Positions 14,806-23,503 of a stretch of DNA of 41,705 nucleotides are shown in pieces. The translations under genes and the position numbers were made by a program. Positions within the stretch are counted from its first letter, which is position 1. Each line of letters begins with the position of its first letter. The notes beneath the pieces are model-generated. The model was not told the origin of the DNA. It was given only the letters and a program-made list of their open reading frames with translations, and did not search any database. The stretch is from contig JAFNUD010000008.1 of NCBI GenBank assembly GCA_017384225.1, forward strand, positions 1-41,705. The letters are read 5' to 3'. The stretch is from Paludibacteraceae bacterium (GTDB lineage: Bacteria; Bacteroidota; Bacteroidia; Bacteroidales; Paludibacteraceae).

Positions 14806-17729
14806 AGTGTTTCCTCCTCGTTTTCTGTGATTACGGGTTCAGCAGATAGTTGCTCAATCTCTTGGATCTTCTCGGATATAATAGTCTGTATATCATCTTC
14901 TTGATGATAGTTGCTTTGTAATGCCAAGAGGTATTGTTTTGCTTGGAAAGTGTCACCGCGTTGTATATTAATATCTGCCAGTAGAATCAAACTCTTGGCG
15001 AGCCAGTATTGTTGCGAAGTCTGCATTTGTGTAAAGGACATTACTTCTTGCTCTGCCAGTTCTACAGAACCTAAATGGAAATATGCTTCTGCCAATCGGT
15101 ATTTAGCTTCAGCACCAATAGCAGTACGTACTTCTTTGGCCAATGGTGTTAGATCCACCACAGCCAATCCATATTGCTGGTTCTTTAGGTGTGCCTTTGC
15201 TCGATGATAAAGAGCTTCTTGTCGGACAAGTTCGGTTAGCTCCTCTTGCTCAAGCAACTGTGATGCCACCTCAAGCGCATTGTTGAGTTCCTCTTCGTGT
15301 TGTCCGCATCGTAGCATACCTAAGAGAGCTGTAACTCGATTGGTGGACGAAGATGCGTATTGCAACATGCGTTGGAAATAGTAGTTGGAAGTGCGATACT
15401 CTGCTTTGTCGTAGGCGAGTTCTGCTACGCGCATACAAGCTTCTTCCATATAAGGATTACCCTCAATATCTGCCAATGCACTATAGTGCTCAATAGCCAA
15501 ATCATACTGACGCAATTGATAGAAACTATTGGCTGCGTAGTATTGGGCAATAATACAATAACGTCCTTGTGGACAGAAAGATGTGAGATAAGTGTTTAGT
15601 CCAGCTGCAGCTTGCTGATAGTTGCCCATAATATATTGCAATTCCGCAGTCACATACACTAACGAGTCTTCTTGTGTGGAAGTCTGCATGTTGACGTTAT
15701 TGAGCGTTTTAGTGTATGTCAAATAATCGGAGATGTTGTTGGTTTCTACGTACACTTGCTCCAATCCCTCAAGGGCTGCGTATGCATCTTCACTACCGGC
15801 ATATTTTTCGATGGTATTTTTGTATGCTTGGATAGCTTTGTCGTATTGACGTAGTGTGCGGTACGTCATTCCTAACTCAAGAGCGGATTTAGACGCTTTG
15901 TTGCTATTGGGGTATTGACCCAAGAGGCGGGTATAAACTTTTATAGCCTCTTCGTTGTTCTCCAATTGCAATTGTGCGCGGGCAATCTCGTAGAGGGCAT
16001 CATCTGCGTAATCTGAACGTGGATAGCGATTAGATAGTTGGTCTAATGCGGCAATCTTATCAGAATAGCGATGCAATAGTCCTAATGCATATGCTTTTTG
16101 GAAAAGCGCGTAATCTACGCCGTAGTTAGACAGTTGTATTGTTTGATCGTAAGTGTCAATGGCGTTATTGAACTGACGGTAGCTGAATTGGCAGTCTCCA
16201 AGGCGATTGAGAGCATCGGAATAAGTGGTTTGTTTGTTGTCTGCTTTGTCCAAATATTGTTGGAAGATGAGTTCGGCTTGATTCAGTAATTGCTGATTAA
16301 ATAAAGCATATCCCTTTAGATAGAGTGCTGCGGTGTTGTTTTGAGATGTTTGTACGTTGGGCTGTTTCTCGTAGAGATATATGTCCTCTAAACAGTCTGG
16401 GTATTGCAATAGGCGATACTTGCTATCTGCTCGTACAAAGTAGGCTTCGGTCTTGTAGTCGGATACACCTTTCTCGTTGTCAATCACCATAGTCATCCAT
16501 TTGATGGCTTCTTGCATATTGTTGCGTAAAAAAGCGTCAATACCCATTTGGTAGCGCAGGTATTGCATGGTGGATCGCATCTTTGTATCAGGGGTGTCAA
16601 TAGCAGCCAAGGCTTCGTAAGCAGCCTGATAGTTTTTGCTGTTCATATATATATCCGCCATAAGGGCATATATCTTGTTGGCGTATTTGGTGTTAGGATA
16701 TTCGCGTAGGAAATCCTGAAAAGCTGTGATGCTTTCTCCCAATGCAGAACCTTGTAGGTAAGTGATTTGTACATAGTTGTACATGGCTTCTTCGCGAAGC
16801 TTATCGTTGATTTTCAAACGCATAGCAGCGGCGTAGGATAATTTGGCTTTTTCCTCATCACCGATACGCAGATAGCTATGTCCCAAATGCAGATATGTAC
16901 TCTCAGAAATGGAGTCTTGTTGTTCTTTAATCTGTTTGAGGTGCTGTATAGCTTCTTGGTATTTTCCCACTTTGTAATTGGCTACACCGAGTAGATAGAT
17001 GTCGTTACGCAAAGGTGTTTGTTTCAGCTCTTTAGCATGAGCGTAGTAAGTTTGCAGGTGATCAATAGCTTCGTTGTATGCACTATCTTGGTAGTACATC
17101 TCACCCAACATGCGGTGCAGTTCGTGGTTGTTTTCGTTAGTGGGGAATGTTTCTAAGAGGTGATTTGCACGTTCATACACCTTATCATACTCGCTTTGGG
17201 CGTAGTTGATTTGTATAATATAATAAGGTGCAATCTGCTTGTATCCACCCAATTGCTCCACAGACAAAAACTCTGCCAATGCATTTTGGAAATCCTGTTG
17301 ACAATAATAGCAATATCCTGCATAATAGCGTGCATGGGGAGCATAGAGCGAGTTTTGAACCTTCAATCGTAGAAAATAGGATAGAGCACGCTCGTAATTC
17401 TTCTGCTGCAGAAAAGTATATCCCCAATAGAAGAGAAAGGCGGGTTGAGACTCGCGTGAGAGGTTTTTAGCATTGACCTTGGCAAAAGCTCGGTTGGCTT
17501 GTTTGTACTTGCCTTTTTCAGCATGCAGCACACCCTCCATAAAGTACACCTCATCGCTATAGGGCGTATATGGATAGGTGTCTATATAGGTTTTTATATC
17601 AGTCGGAGCGGTCTTGGTGCGCTCTTGAAATTGCTGTTGCAGGTCGCGAAATGCCGTTTCGTAATCCTGCGCACTTGCTATCGTTGTGCTAAGAGCGATG
17701 CAAATGATATAGACAATTATTTGTTTCAT
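14802..17729 (-). CDS. Large periplasmic tetratricopeptide-repeat protein
   Basis: A 975-residue protein with a signal peptide ending near ASAQ (residue 21) and TPR-type helical repeats over nearly the whole length; recognisable units include AIQHLKQIKEQQ, AFQDFLREYPNTKYA, AIKVYTRLLGQYPNSNKA and AIQAYKNTIEKYAGSEDA. The C-terminus is acidic. TPR solenoids hold protein partners together, and no enzymatic motif is visible. It starts 6 nt after potD and overlaps the outer-membrane barrel gene, so a periplasmic bridge between the inner-membrane transporter and the barrel is conceivable. The function is unknown. Confidence 0.85.
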   Translation of the reverse strand: MKQIIVYIICIALSTTIASAQDYETAFRDLQQQFQERTKTAPTDIKTYIDTYPYTPYSDEVYFMEGVLHAEKGKYKQANRAFAKVNAKNLSRESQPAFLFYWGYTFLQQKNYERALSYFLRLKVQNSLYAPHARYYAGYCYYCQQDFQNALAEFLSVEQLGGYKQIAPYYIIQINYAQSEYDKVYERANHLLETFPTNENNHELHRMLGEMYYQDSAYNEAIDHLQTYYAHAKELKQTPLRNDIYLLGVANYKVGKYQEAIQHLKQIKEQQDSISESTYLHLGHSYLRIGDEEKAKLSYAAAMRLKINDKLREEAMYNYVQITYLQGSALGESITAFQDFLREYPNTKYANKIYALMADIYMNSKNYQAAYEALAAIDTPDTKMRSTMQYLRYQMGIDAFLRNNMQEAIKWMTMVIDNEKGVSDYKTEAYFVRADSKYRLLQYPDCLEDIYLYEKQPNVQTSQNNTAALYLKGYALFNQQLLNQAELIFQQYLDKADNKQTTYSDALNRLGDCQFSYRQFNNAIDTYDQTIQLSNYGVDYALFQKAYALGLLHRYSDKIAALDQLSNRYPRSDYADDALYEIARAQLQLENNEEAIKVYTRLLGQYPNSNKASKSALELGMTYRTLRQYDKAIQAYKNTIEKYAGSEDAYAALEGLEQVYVETNNISDYLTYTKTLNNVNMQTSTQEDSLVYVTAELQYIMGNYQQAAAGLNTYLTSFCPQGRYCIIAQYYAANSFYQLRQYDLAIEHYSALADIEGNPYMEEACMRVAELAYDKAEYRTSNYYFQRMLQYASSSTNRVTALLGMLRCGQHEEELNNALEVASQLLEQEELTELVRQEALYHRAKAHLKNQQYGLAVVDLTPLAKEVRTAIGAEAKYRLAEAYFHLGSVELAEQEVMSFTQMQTSQQYWLAKSLILLADINIQRGDTFQAKQYLLALQSNYHQEDDIQTIISEKIQEIEQLSAEPVITENEEETL

Positions 17730-17735
17730 ATGTTG

Positions 17736-19067
17736 TTATTTTCTTCTACGATTGCGTTTTTTGCGTTGTAATTCGCGTTGGCGTTTGCGTTGGATAGCTT
17801 GCACCACGAAGACGACTACAATAAGCGCTAAAACAACCAAAATGAAGACTACTAATCCTGCGCTCAAGTTATCGCCTTTCACACGTGACCACATAGCCAG
17901 CATATCTTCGGTTTTATCTCCACAATCGTGCATAAGAGCGCACCGCTCAATCACCGTTTTATCTGGATAGAAGACATGATTAGCATGCACAGCCTCTGCT
18001 CCTTCGCCAAAGAAATATGTAAGGTCGGCAGTCTCTTCAATATCCTCATCGTTTGCCCATTCCAATACTTCTGGCGAAGCTACTACGCTCACATAGCCAA
18101 TTTCTTCCATGTTAAGGATAGCGTTTTCGGGCATACACATATAATTGATAAAATAGCTGGCTGCCTTGGTGTTCTTGGCATAGATTGGGATACACCAACC
18201 GTCAAACCATACATTACTTCCTTCTTGTGGTACAAAATATTCAAGATTAACACCTACTTCTGCAGCTTCGTCTATAGCCCATTGCGCGTCACCAGACCAG
18301 CTAAGGTTGAGCCATGCTTTACCCTTGGTCATCTCCTCCTTGCCAAAGTCCACTTCCCAACCTGCAATGTTATTCTTCATGCGGGTAAGGAACTCTTCCA
18401 CGCGAGCAATGCGCTCATCTGTAACATTGGCTACGAGTTCGTCCTTACCTACTTCTCCGCGAGCTATTTCATCGCGATAAGCATAAAGTACCACTACAGA
18501 ATAGATGTCGCGGAAAGCGTCTTTCATGAACACTTTGCCAGCGAATTTAGTATCTTGCAAACCACCCAAAGAGAGAATCTCCTCCTTGTTGACCAGCGCT
18601 GTGTTGTATAGGATACCAGTGGTACCCCACATATAGCCGACAGTATAGTCTGCTACGCAGGTATTGGAGTCTGGTGCCATTTGTTGAAACTTATCCACAG
18701 CAAAAGGTGATACGAGTTGGGTATAATCTGGGGTGCTACCAAAATCTTTATTGATAGGTTGAAGCAGTTTGTTGCGCAACATTCGCTCAATGATGTACTC
18801 AGAAGGACAGATAACATCATAATCCTCCTGTCCTACTTCAATCTCTGTGAGCATAGATTCATTGATGTCGAAGGTTTGATAGAGTACCTCTACATGCTCG
18901 CCAGTCTGCTCGTAATACCAAGCAGGGAAGCCGTTGAGTACATTCATATCAATATAGTCTGCCCAGTTATACACCTTGAGTGTATGCTCGCGATCAGCAG
19001 CAAAAGCGTTAGACACCAACGCACAGGGTAGCACTAATGTGGCTACGGCAAGAATGAGTTTTTTCAT
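17736..19067 (-). CDS. potD: Spermidine/putrescine-binding protein with C-terminal membrane anchor
   Basis: This 443-residue protein has a signal peptide (cleaved near NAFAA, residue 24) and the polyamine-binding fold: KVYNWADYID at the start, the segment around SWSGDAQWA, and VWFDGWCIPIYAKN. It captures polyamines in the periplasm for PotABC. It is about 95 residues longer than E. coli PotD. The extra C-terminal part has a hydrophobic helix (about 404-425) followed by a very basic tail ending KKRNRRRK. That predicts anchoring in the inner membrane with the tail in the cytoplasm. The start overlaps potC by 4 nt. Confidence 0.92.
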   Translation of the reverse strand: MKKLILAVATLVLPCALVSNAFAADREHTLKVYNWADYIDMNVLNGFPAWYYEQTGEHVEVLYQTFDINESMLTEIEVGQEDYDVICPSEYIIERMLRNKLLQPINKDFGSTPDYTQLVSPFAVDKFQQMAPDSNTCVADYTVGYMWGTTGILYNTALVNKEEILSLGGLQDTKFAGKVFMKDAFRDIYSVVVLYAYRDEIARGEVGKDELVANVTDERIARVEEFLTRMKNNIAGWEVDFGKEEMTKGKAWLNLSWSGDAQWAIDEAAEVGVNLEYFVPQEGSNVWFDGWCIPIYAKNTKAASYFINYMCMPENAILNMEEIGYVSVVASPEVLEWANDEDIEETADLTYFFGEGAEAVHANHVFYPDKTVIERCALMHDCGDKTEDMLAMWSRVKGDNLSAGLVVFILVVLALIVVVFVVQAIQRKRQRELQRKKRNRRRK

Positions 19068-19924
19068 TTTGTTTTGTTTTGTTGTTTATGGGTTCGTATG
19101 TTCATTATGATTAGCAAAATCAAAATGGTCAGGAAAATCAGTGAAAATAGTGGACGTAGTTCTGGAGTTAAACCGCCTTTGCGCGCATCGGCATATATAA
19201 AAGTAGATAGTGTCTCAAGTCCGCTACTACCTTTGGTAAAATAGGTTACGCCGAAGTCATCAATACTAAGGGTAAGGCTAAGGATAAAACCACTAATCAT
19301 GCCAGGCCACAACTCTGGCATCATTACTTTGCGCAGGGCTTGGAATGGAGTAGCACCCAAGTCCAAAGCCGCCTCGTAGATGTTGGGATTCATCTTGGTG
19401 AGACGTGGCATAACGCTGAGGACAACGTATGGCGTACAGAATACCACATGTGCTGCAATCACAGTGCCGAGACCACGACTAATGCCTAGGAAGACGAATA
19501 GCAAGAATAGACTGATACCCGTCAGAATATCGGGGTTGATCATTGGTACGCTGTTCATGAAGGTTAGAATTTTCCTATCGCGCGAACGCATATGGTAAAT
19601 ACCGATTGCTGCTAAAGAGCCTAATACAGTGGATATTAGTGCAGACGAAATGGCAATAATCACAGTAAAGAATATGGCACGATAAAGGTTGGGGTCCACT
19701 TTGACTTGTGCTACAGCATCGTATCCCGTAAAGAGGTTCTCATACAGTCCAAATGTGAATCCTGTCCAGTTGCCAAAAACCTTACTTTGTGTAAAGGAGA
19801 AGATGATAATCAGCAAGATAGGGGTATATAACACCACTAATAGCAGCCACAAATATGCTTGTGCTGCAATGCGCTCTACCAAACTGCGATACTCTAATTT
19901 TAATTTTTTATAGTTTTTCATCAC
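19064..19924 (-). CDS. potC: Polyamine ABC transporter permease PotC
   Basis: A 286-residue inner-membrane permease with about six hydrophobic segments. The EAA loop that contacts the ATPase is EAALDLGATPFQALRKVMMP, near residues 180-200. It forms the channel with PotB. A methionine at residue 2 is an alternative start. The stop overlaps the potD start by 4 nt. The 25-nt spacer to potB is a TTTAGTG word repeat. Confidence 0.94.
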   Translation of the reverse strand: MMKNYKKLKLEYRSLVERIAAQAYLWLLLVVLYTPILLIIIFSFTQSKVFGNWTGFTFGLYENLFTGYDAVAQVKVDPNLYRAIFFTVIIAISSALISTVLGSLAAIGIYHMRSRDRKILTFMNSVPMINPDILTGISLFLLFVFLGISRGLGTVIAAHVVFCTPYVVLSVMPRLTKMNPNIYEAALDLGATPFQALRKVMMPELWPGMISGFILSLTLSIDDFGVTYFTKGSSGLETLSTFIYADARKGGLTPELRPLFSLIFLTILILLIIMNIRTHKQQNKTK

Positions 19925-19949
19925 TAAACACTAAACTCTAAACACTAAA
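19925..19949 (-). repeat. Junction word repeat (potB/potC)
   Basis: On the minus strand the spacer is made of TTTAGTGTTTAGAG followed by TTTAGTGTTTAGTG, then the potC ATG. The first 14-mer recurs at the potA/potB junction. Confidence 0.7.
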
Positions 19950-20738
19950 CTACCTATTTATATCCTCCTTGTCTCCACCGAAGAAACTGGTTAGCCCGAT
20001 GATTATCAGCATGATGAGCGATAGGGCTGCTCCGTAGTTCCACATGGCGATGCCACCTTCACCGAAACAGCGTTGGATGAGAGAGCCGAAAAGAGTGACC
20101 TTGTTGTGGGTCAAGAGTTCTGCGATAGCAAAAGTGGAAACAGTAGGCATAAATACCATGACAATACCTGAATAGATACCAGGTACAGAAAGTGGAAGTG
20201 TCACTTTGAGGAATACCTGATGACGTCTAGCTCCCAGATCGTGAGCAGCTTCGATAAGGCTGGTGTCCATCTTCTGAAGAGTATTGTAGATAGGGTAAAT
20301 CATAAACGGTAGGAAATCATACACCATACCGAATAGCAATGCTCCCTCCCCTAAAGGAAGTCCGAACATACGGAATAACTCCACAGTGGCAATGGTGCGC
20401 AATAGGAAGTTGATCCACATAGGCAGGATAAAAAGCATTGCCATTACCTGTGGTGTCTTGAAATCTGCCATCGCCATGATGTATGCTGCTGGATATCCTA
20501 ATAATAGACATATTATTGTGGTAATCAGCGCAATAGCCAATGAATAGATAAACGTGTTAATCGCTTCGGATTTAGTGAAGAAACTAACAAAGTTTTGCAA
20601 TGTAAAACTACCAGTAGTATCTGTGAATGCATATACGCCAATCAACAAAAGTGGTAGAATTACCAAGCATAGCATAAATAGCGCATAGGGCCAAGCCCAT
20701 GTGCTACGCGACTGAAATGCCATTCTTAATTTATTCAT
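19950..20738 (-). CDS. potB: Polyamine ABC transporter permease PotB
   Basis: A 262-residue inner-membrane permease with six predicted hydrophobic helices and the EAA loop EAAHDLGARRHQVFLKVTLP, in the middle of the protein. It is the partner of PotC for spermidine/putrescine uptake. The start is 12 nt after potA. Confidence 0.94.
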   Translation of the reverse strand: MNKLRMAFQSRSTWAWPYALFMLCLVILPLLLIGVYAFTDTTGSFTLQNFVSFFTKSEAINTFIYSLAIALITTIICLLLGYPAAYIMAMADFKTPQVMAMLFILPMWINFLLRTIATVELFRMFGLPLGEGALLFGMVYDFLPFMIYPIYNTLQKMDTSLIEAAHDLGARRHQVFLKVTLPLSVPGIYSGIVMVFMPTVSTFAIAELLTHNKVTLFGSLIQRCFGEGGIAMWNYGAALSLIMLIIIGLTSFFGGDKEDINR

Positions 20739-20757
20739 AATCTCTAAACACTAAAGT
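20739..20757 (-). repeat. Junction word repeat (potA/potB)
   Basis: On the minus strand TTTAGTGTTTAGAG runs from the potA stop codon to the potB ATG. The same 14-mer occurs at the next junction, 19925-19949. Confidence 0.65.
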
Positions 20758-22211
20758 GCCTCGCTCTGCGAGCGCTTGTACAATCGGATGTAGCTTGGTG
20801 CAATACGAATACCTACTCGGTCGCCATCGTCCCATACATCGTTGGTGTCTACATATAAGTCATCGCCGTCGTCGGTACGAATGGTTAGATGATAATGGTC
20901 GCCTTTGTATAGAATAAAATAGACTTCGCCACAGAGTGTACCGTCTTCTTCATCGTCTTGTAGATTGATGCGATTGAAGTCAACCTCTACCTCAACCTCT
21001 TCGCCCACTTCGAATCGCTCTGCTACGCGCTCTGGAATGTCCCAAACCTCATCTAAGAAGCGTACTTGATTATCCTCCAATACTTCTCCGTCAAAGGTGT
21101 TGCATACGCGTTCCTTCTTCATTACTTGTATGTCCTCTGGTTTTACCAACATACCTACTTGTGTACCTGATTCAAAAGCTTTGTAATCTTGAATCATCAA
21201 CTCGTATCCCTCCTCGGTCAGCACGGTCATCTCATAGTGCACCCCCTTGAAGATACAACTCTTTACTTCGCCGTGCAACTGCCATGGACTCTCTTTGCCA
21301 CCCTGAATTTCTGAACTGTTCTGAACGGTAGCTTCGCTGCGTGGAACAATGCCGATGTAAATATCTTCTGGCCTTACGACTACATCTACTTCGGTGTTTT
21401 CACCAAAACCTTTGTCCACGCATTCAAAATCGTGTTCGCAGAAATTAACTACGCCATCTTTGACCATAGTAGCATCGAGGATGTTACTCTCTCCGATAAA
21501 ATCAGCCACAAAGCTATTTTGTGGTTCGTTGTACACATCCATAGGTGTGCCGATTTGTTGGATCTTGCCCTCGCTCATGACTACTACGCGATCGCTGAGA
21601 GTGAGTGCTTCTTCTTGGTCGTGTGTTACATAGATGAATGTGATGCCCAATTTCTTATGCATTTCACGGAGCTCCATCTGCATATCCTTGCGCATCTTTA
21701 GATCAAGTGCAGCTAGTGGTTCATCGAGCAAGAGCACTTCAGGTTCGTTGATAATAGCGCGCGCAATCGCAACACGTTGTTGTTGACCGCCACTAAGACT
21801 ATTGACATCACGATACTCGTAGTCGGTCATGCCTACGGTTTTAAGTGCTTGCTTGACTTTTTTCTCAATGACTTTCTTGTCAATTTTCTTGAGCTTTAGA
21901 CCGAAAGCCACATTGTCAAATACATTCAAATGAGGGAATAGCGCATACTTTTGAAATACCGTATTCACATCACGTAAATGGGGTGGCATGGTAGTCACGT
22001 CCTCACCGTTGAGCAAAATATCACCTTCTGTCGCTACCTGAAAACCAGCTATGCAACGTAGCAAGGTCGTTTTGCCACAGCCCGAAGGACCTAAGATGGT
22101 TACAAACTCACCTTTCTTGACAGAAAGGCTTACATCGTCCAAGGCGAATTTTCCGTCTTCAAACTGTTTAGAGACGTGGTTTACCTCAATGATAAAATCC
22201 GATTTTTGCAT
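20751..22211 (-). CDS. potA: Polyamine ABC transporter ATPase, with duplicated C-terminal domain
   Basis: This is the ATPase that drives PotBCD. Walker A GPSGCGKT is at 41-48, signature LSGGQQQR at 139-146, Walker B VLLLDEP at 159-165, and the switch His at 197. I start at the ATG at 22211 (486 residues); the longer frame to 22277 begins inside the promoter's -7 box. The family is usually about 380 residues. The excess lies in the C-terminal regulatory part, where two similar segments are seen: [18 protein letters not shown] (313-330 onward) and [18 protein letters not shown] (427-444 onward), each about 54 residues and TOBE-like. The spacer between them is acidic. Confidence 0.95.
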   Translation of the reverse strand: MQKSDFIIEVNHVSKQFEDGKFALDDVSLSVKKGEFVTILGPSGCGKTTLLRCIAGFQVATEGDILLNGEDVTTMPPHLRDVNTVFQKYALFPHLNVFDNVAFGLKLKKIDKKVIEKKVKQALKTVGMTDYEYRDVNSLSGGQQQRVAIARAIINEPEVLLLDEPLAALDLKMRKDMQMELREMHKKLGITFIYVTHDQEEALTLSDRVVVMSEGKIQQIGTPMDVYNEPQNSFVADFIGESNILDATMVKDGVVNFCEHDFECVDKGFGENTEVDVVVRPEDIYIGIVPRSEATVQNSSEIQGGKESPWQLHGEVKSCIFKGVHYEMTVLTEEGYELMIQDYKAFESGTQVGMLVKPEDIQVMKKERVCNTFDGEVLEDNQVRFLDEVWDIPERVAERFEVGEEVEVEVDFNRINLQDDEEDGTLCGEVYFILYKGDHYHLTIRTDDGDDLYVDTNDVWDDGDRVGIRIAPSYIRLYKRSQSEAL

Positions 22212-22274
22212 TTCTTTTTCCACTATATACACTATCAGTGTAATACATAAAATTCGTTTTAGCCAATTTGGGCG

Positions 22275-22306
22275 CAAAGGTACAAAAAATATTGCACATA
22301 CGCAAG
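22275..22306 (-). promoter_or_regulatory. pot operon promoter
   Basis: On the minus strand CTTG (22303-22306), 20 nt, then TACCTTTG (22275-22282). The extension is TTGCGTATGTGCAA. Transcription would begin near 22268, about 57 nt before potA. Confidence 0.88.
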
Positions 22307-22351
22307 CGCACGCGCAATAATTATTTTGATTCGCTCAAGTTTAGATGAAAA

Positions 22352-23134
22352 TTAGTAGCCTTTATCTTTTAGATATTGAATGACGATTTTGCCTATTTTA
22401 GGACTTTTGTATATGAAAGATCCATGATCTTCGCCGGGTACTATAAGCATATCGCCTTGAGGAATATTATCGGCAATCATACGTGTGTGTGATTCGTCAA
22501 TTAGGTCGAATTCACCGATGGTAATGAGTGCTGGACATTGGATGGTCTGCATATCATCGGCGGTCATTTGTGGCTCGAATAACATCATTTGTGTAAGCGG
22601 TGGGATGGAGTCTTTGAGTAGCTCTTTCTGGAATTCTTGCCAGAAGTCTGCTTTTACCCCTTCGGGAAAGAGATTGGCTCCTGCGGTAATGATGAGTCCT
22701 GCTGTGCCAGGGTGGAGTACTTCCATTTGCAAGGCGACATTACCACCATCACTCCAACCGAAGATGGCAGGGTGGTCTAAACTCAATTTGTCGATGAATT
22801 CGGCTAAATCATTAGCCATGTCAATGTAGTGGTATTCGCAGAGTGGGGCGTTGGCGCCTTGTCCACGTGAGTCAAGTGCGTAAACGAGATAGCCTGCGGA
22901 ATCCAATTGATTGACCATTACAGATAGGTGGTCATGTTCGCCTGAATTACCATGTAATAGGATTACAGGTTTGTCATCTTCGTTGCCCTTTACTTGATAT
23001 ACGAGATTCACGCCATTGACATCAATATTGTTGATTTCATCGTAGTTTTTTGAACGCAAACACGTCATATATAATAATGCAATACTAATGAGTAAAAGTG
23101 TGAGTGGATACTTTGTTTTTTGAATGTCTTGCAT
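22352..23134 (-). CDS. Alpha/beta-hydrolase, membrane-anchored or exported
   Basis: A 260-residue serine hydrolase of the alpha/beta fold. The oxyanion segment is HGNSG (61-65), the nucleophile elbow GWSDGG with Ser128, the acid Asp210 (GEFDLI) and the base His237 (EDHGSF). The N-terminus has a hydrophobic stretch (about 11-25, LTLLLISIALLYMTC), which could be a signal anchor or a weak lipobox. The substrate is unknown. It is not visibly linked to its neighbours; the tRNA-Leu terminator lies just upstream and no local-type promoter is seen, so read-through from the tRNA promoter is possible. Confidence 0.85.
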   Translation of the reverse strand: MQDIQKTKYPLTLLLISIALLYMTCLRSKNYDEINNIDVNGVNLVYQVKGNEDDKPVILLHGNSGEHDHLSVMVNQLDSAGYLVYALDSRGQGANAPLCEYHYIDMANDLAEFIDKLSLDHPAIFGWSDGGNVALQMEVLHPGTAGLIITAGANLFPEGVKADFWQEFQKELLKDSIPPLTQMMLFEPQMTADDMQTIQCPALITIGEFDLIDESHTRMIADNIPQGDMLIVPGEDHGSFIYKSPKIGKIVIQYLKDKGY

Positions 23135-23164
23135 AATCTTAAGAGTAATAAAGAGTTAATAAAG

Positions 23165-23195
23165 CAAAAAGTGCCTAACATTTCCATGTTAAGCA
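23165..23195 (-). terminator. Terminator after tRNA-Leu
   Basis: On the minus strand GTGCTTAACAT (23185-23195), loop GGAA, then ATGTTAGGCAC (23170-23180), an 11-bp stem with one G-T pair, followed by TTTTT (23165-23169). Confidence 0.85.
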
Positions 23196-23208
23196 CCTTC
23201 CTATTTGT

Positions 23209-23295
23209 GTACCGCGAGCGGGACTTGAACCCGCACAGCCATCACTGGCCAAAGGATTTTAAGTCCTTCGTGTCTACCGATTCCACCATCGCGGC
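23209..23295 (-). tRNA. tRNA-Leu (TAA)
   Basis: The acceptor stem is GCCGCGA with TCGCGGT, the anticodon arm AAGGA-CTTAAAA-TCCTT gives anticodon TAA, and a long variable arm marks a class II tRNA. The length is 87 nt with no encoded CCA. It reads UUA codons. A strong promoter and terminator flank it. Confidence 0.95.
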
Positions 23296-23308
23296 TCAAA
23301 ATCGGCTG

Positions 23309-23340
23309 CAAAGGTACAACAAAATTTGCACATATGCAAA
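23309..23340 (-). promoter_or_regulatory. tRNA-Leu promoter
   Basis: On the minus strand TTTG (23337-23340), 20 nt, then TACCTTTG (23309-23316), 13 nt before the tRNA. The extension TTTGCATATGTGCAAA is the clearest example of the local motif. Confidence 0.9.
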
Positions 23341-23430
23341 CAAAATAGGTAGAAAATTTTATTTTCAAGCAAAAAAGTCAAATGTAAGCTAAAATCTATA
23401 AAAAAAATTGTTATGGTGCTTTTCAATAAA

Positions 23431-23464
23431 GTCGCCACTTGTGTTAATTAATACAAGTGGCGAC
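23431..23464 (-). terminator. Long hairpin after the glycogen cluster
   Basis: GTCGCCACTTGT (23431-23442) pairs perfectly with ACAAGTGGCGAC (23453-23464), and the TTAATTAA centre can extend the stem. Only a short T-run follows on the minus strand. It lies 40 nt past the GH57 stop. Confidence 0.7.
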
Positions 23465-23503
23465 AGATAAATTGTTTATTTCAGAGATTATTCTATTGGG
23501 AGG

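Noticed and set aside
17928..18611. A 227-residue plus-strand frame
   Set aside because: It is a shadow of potD with no recognisable features.
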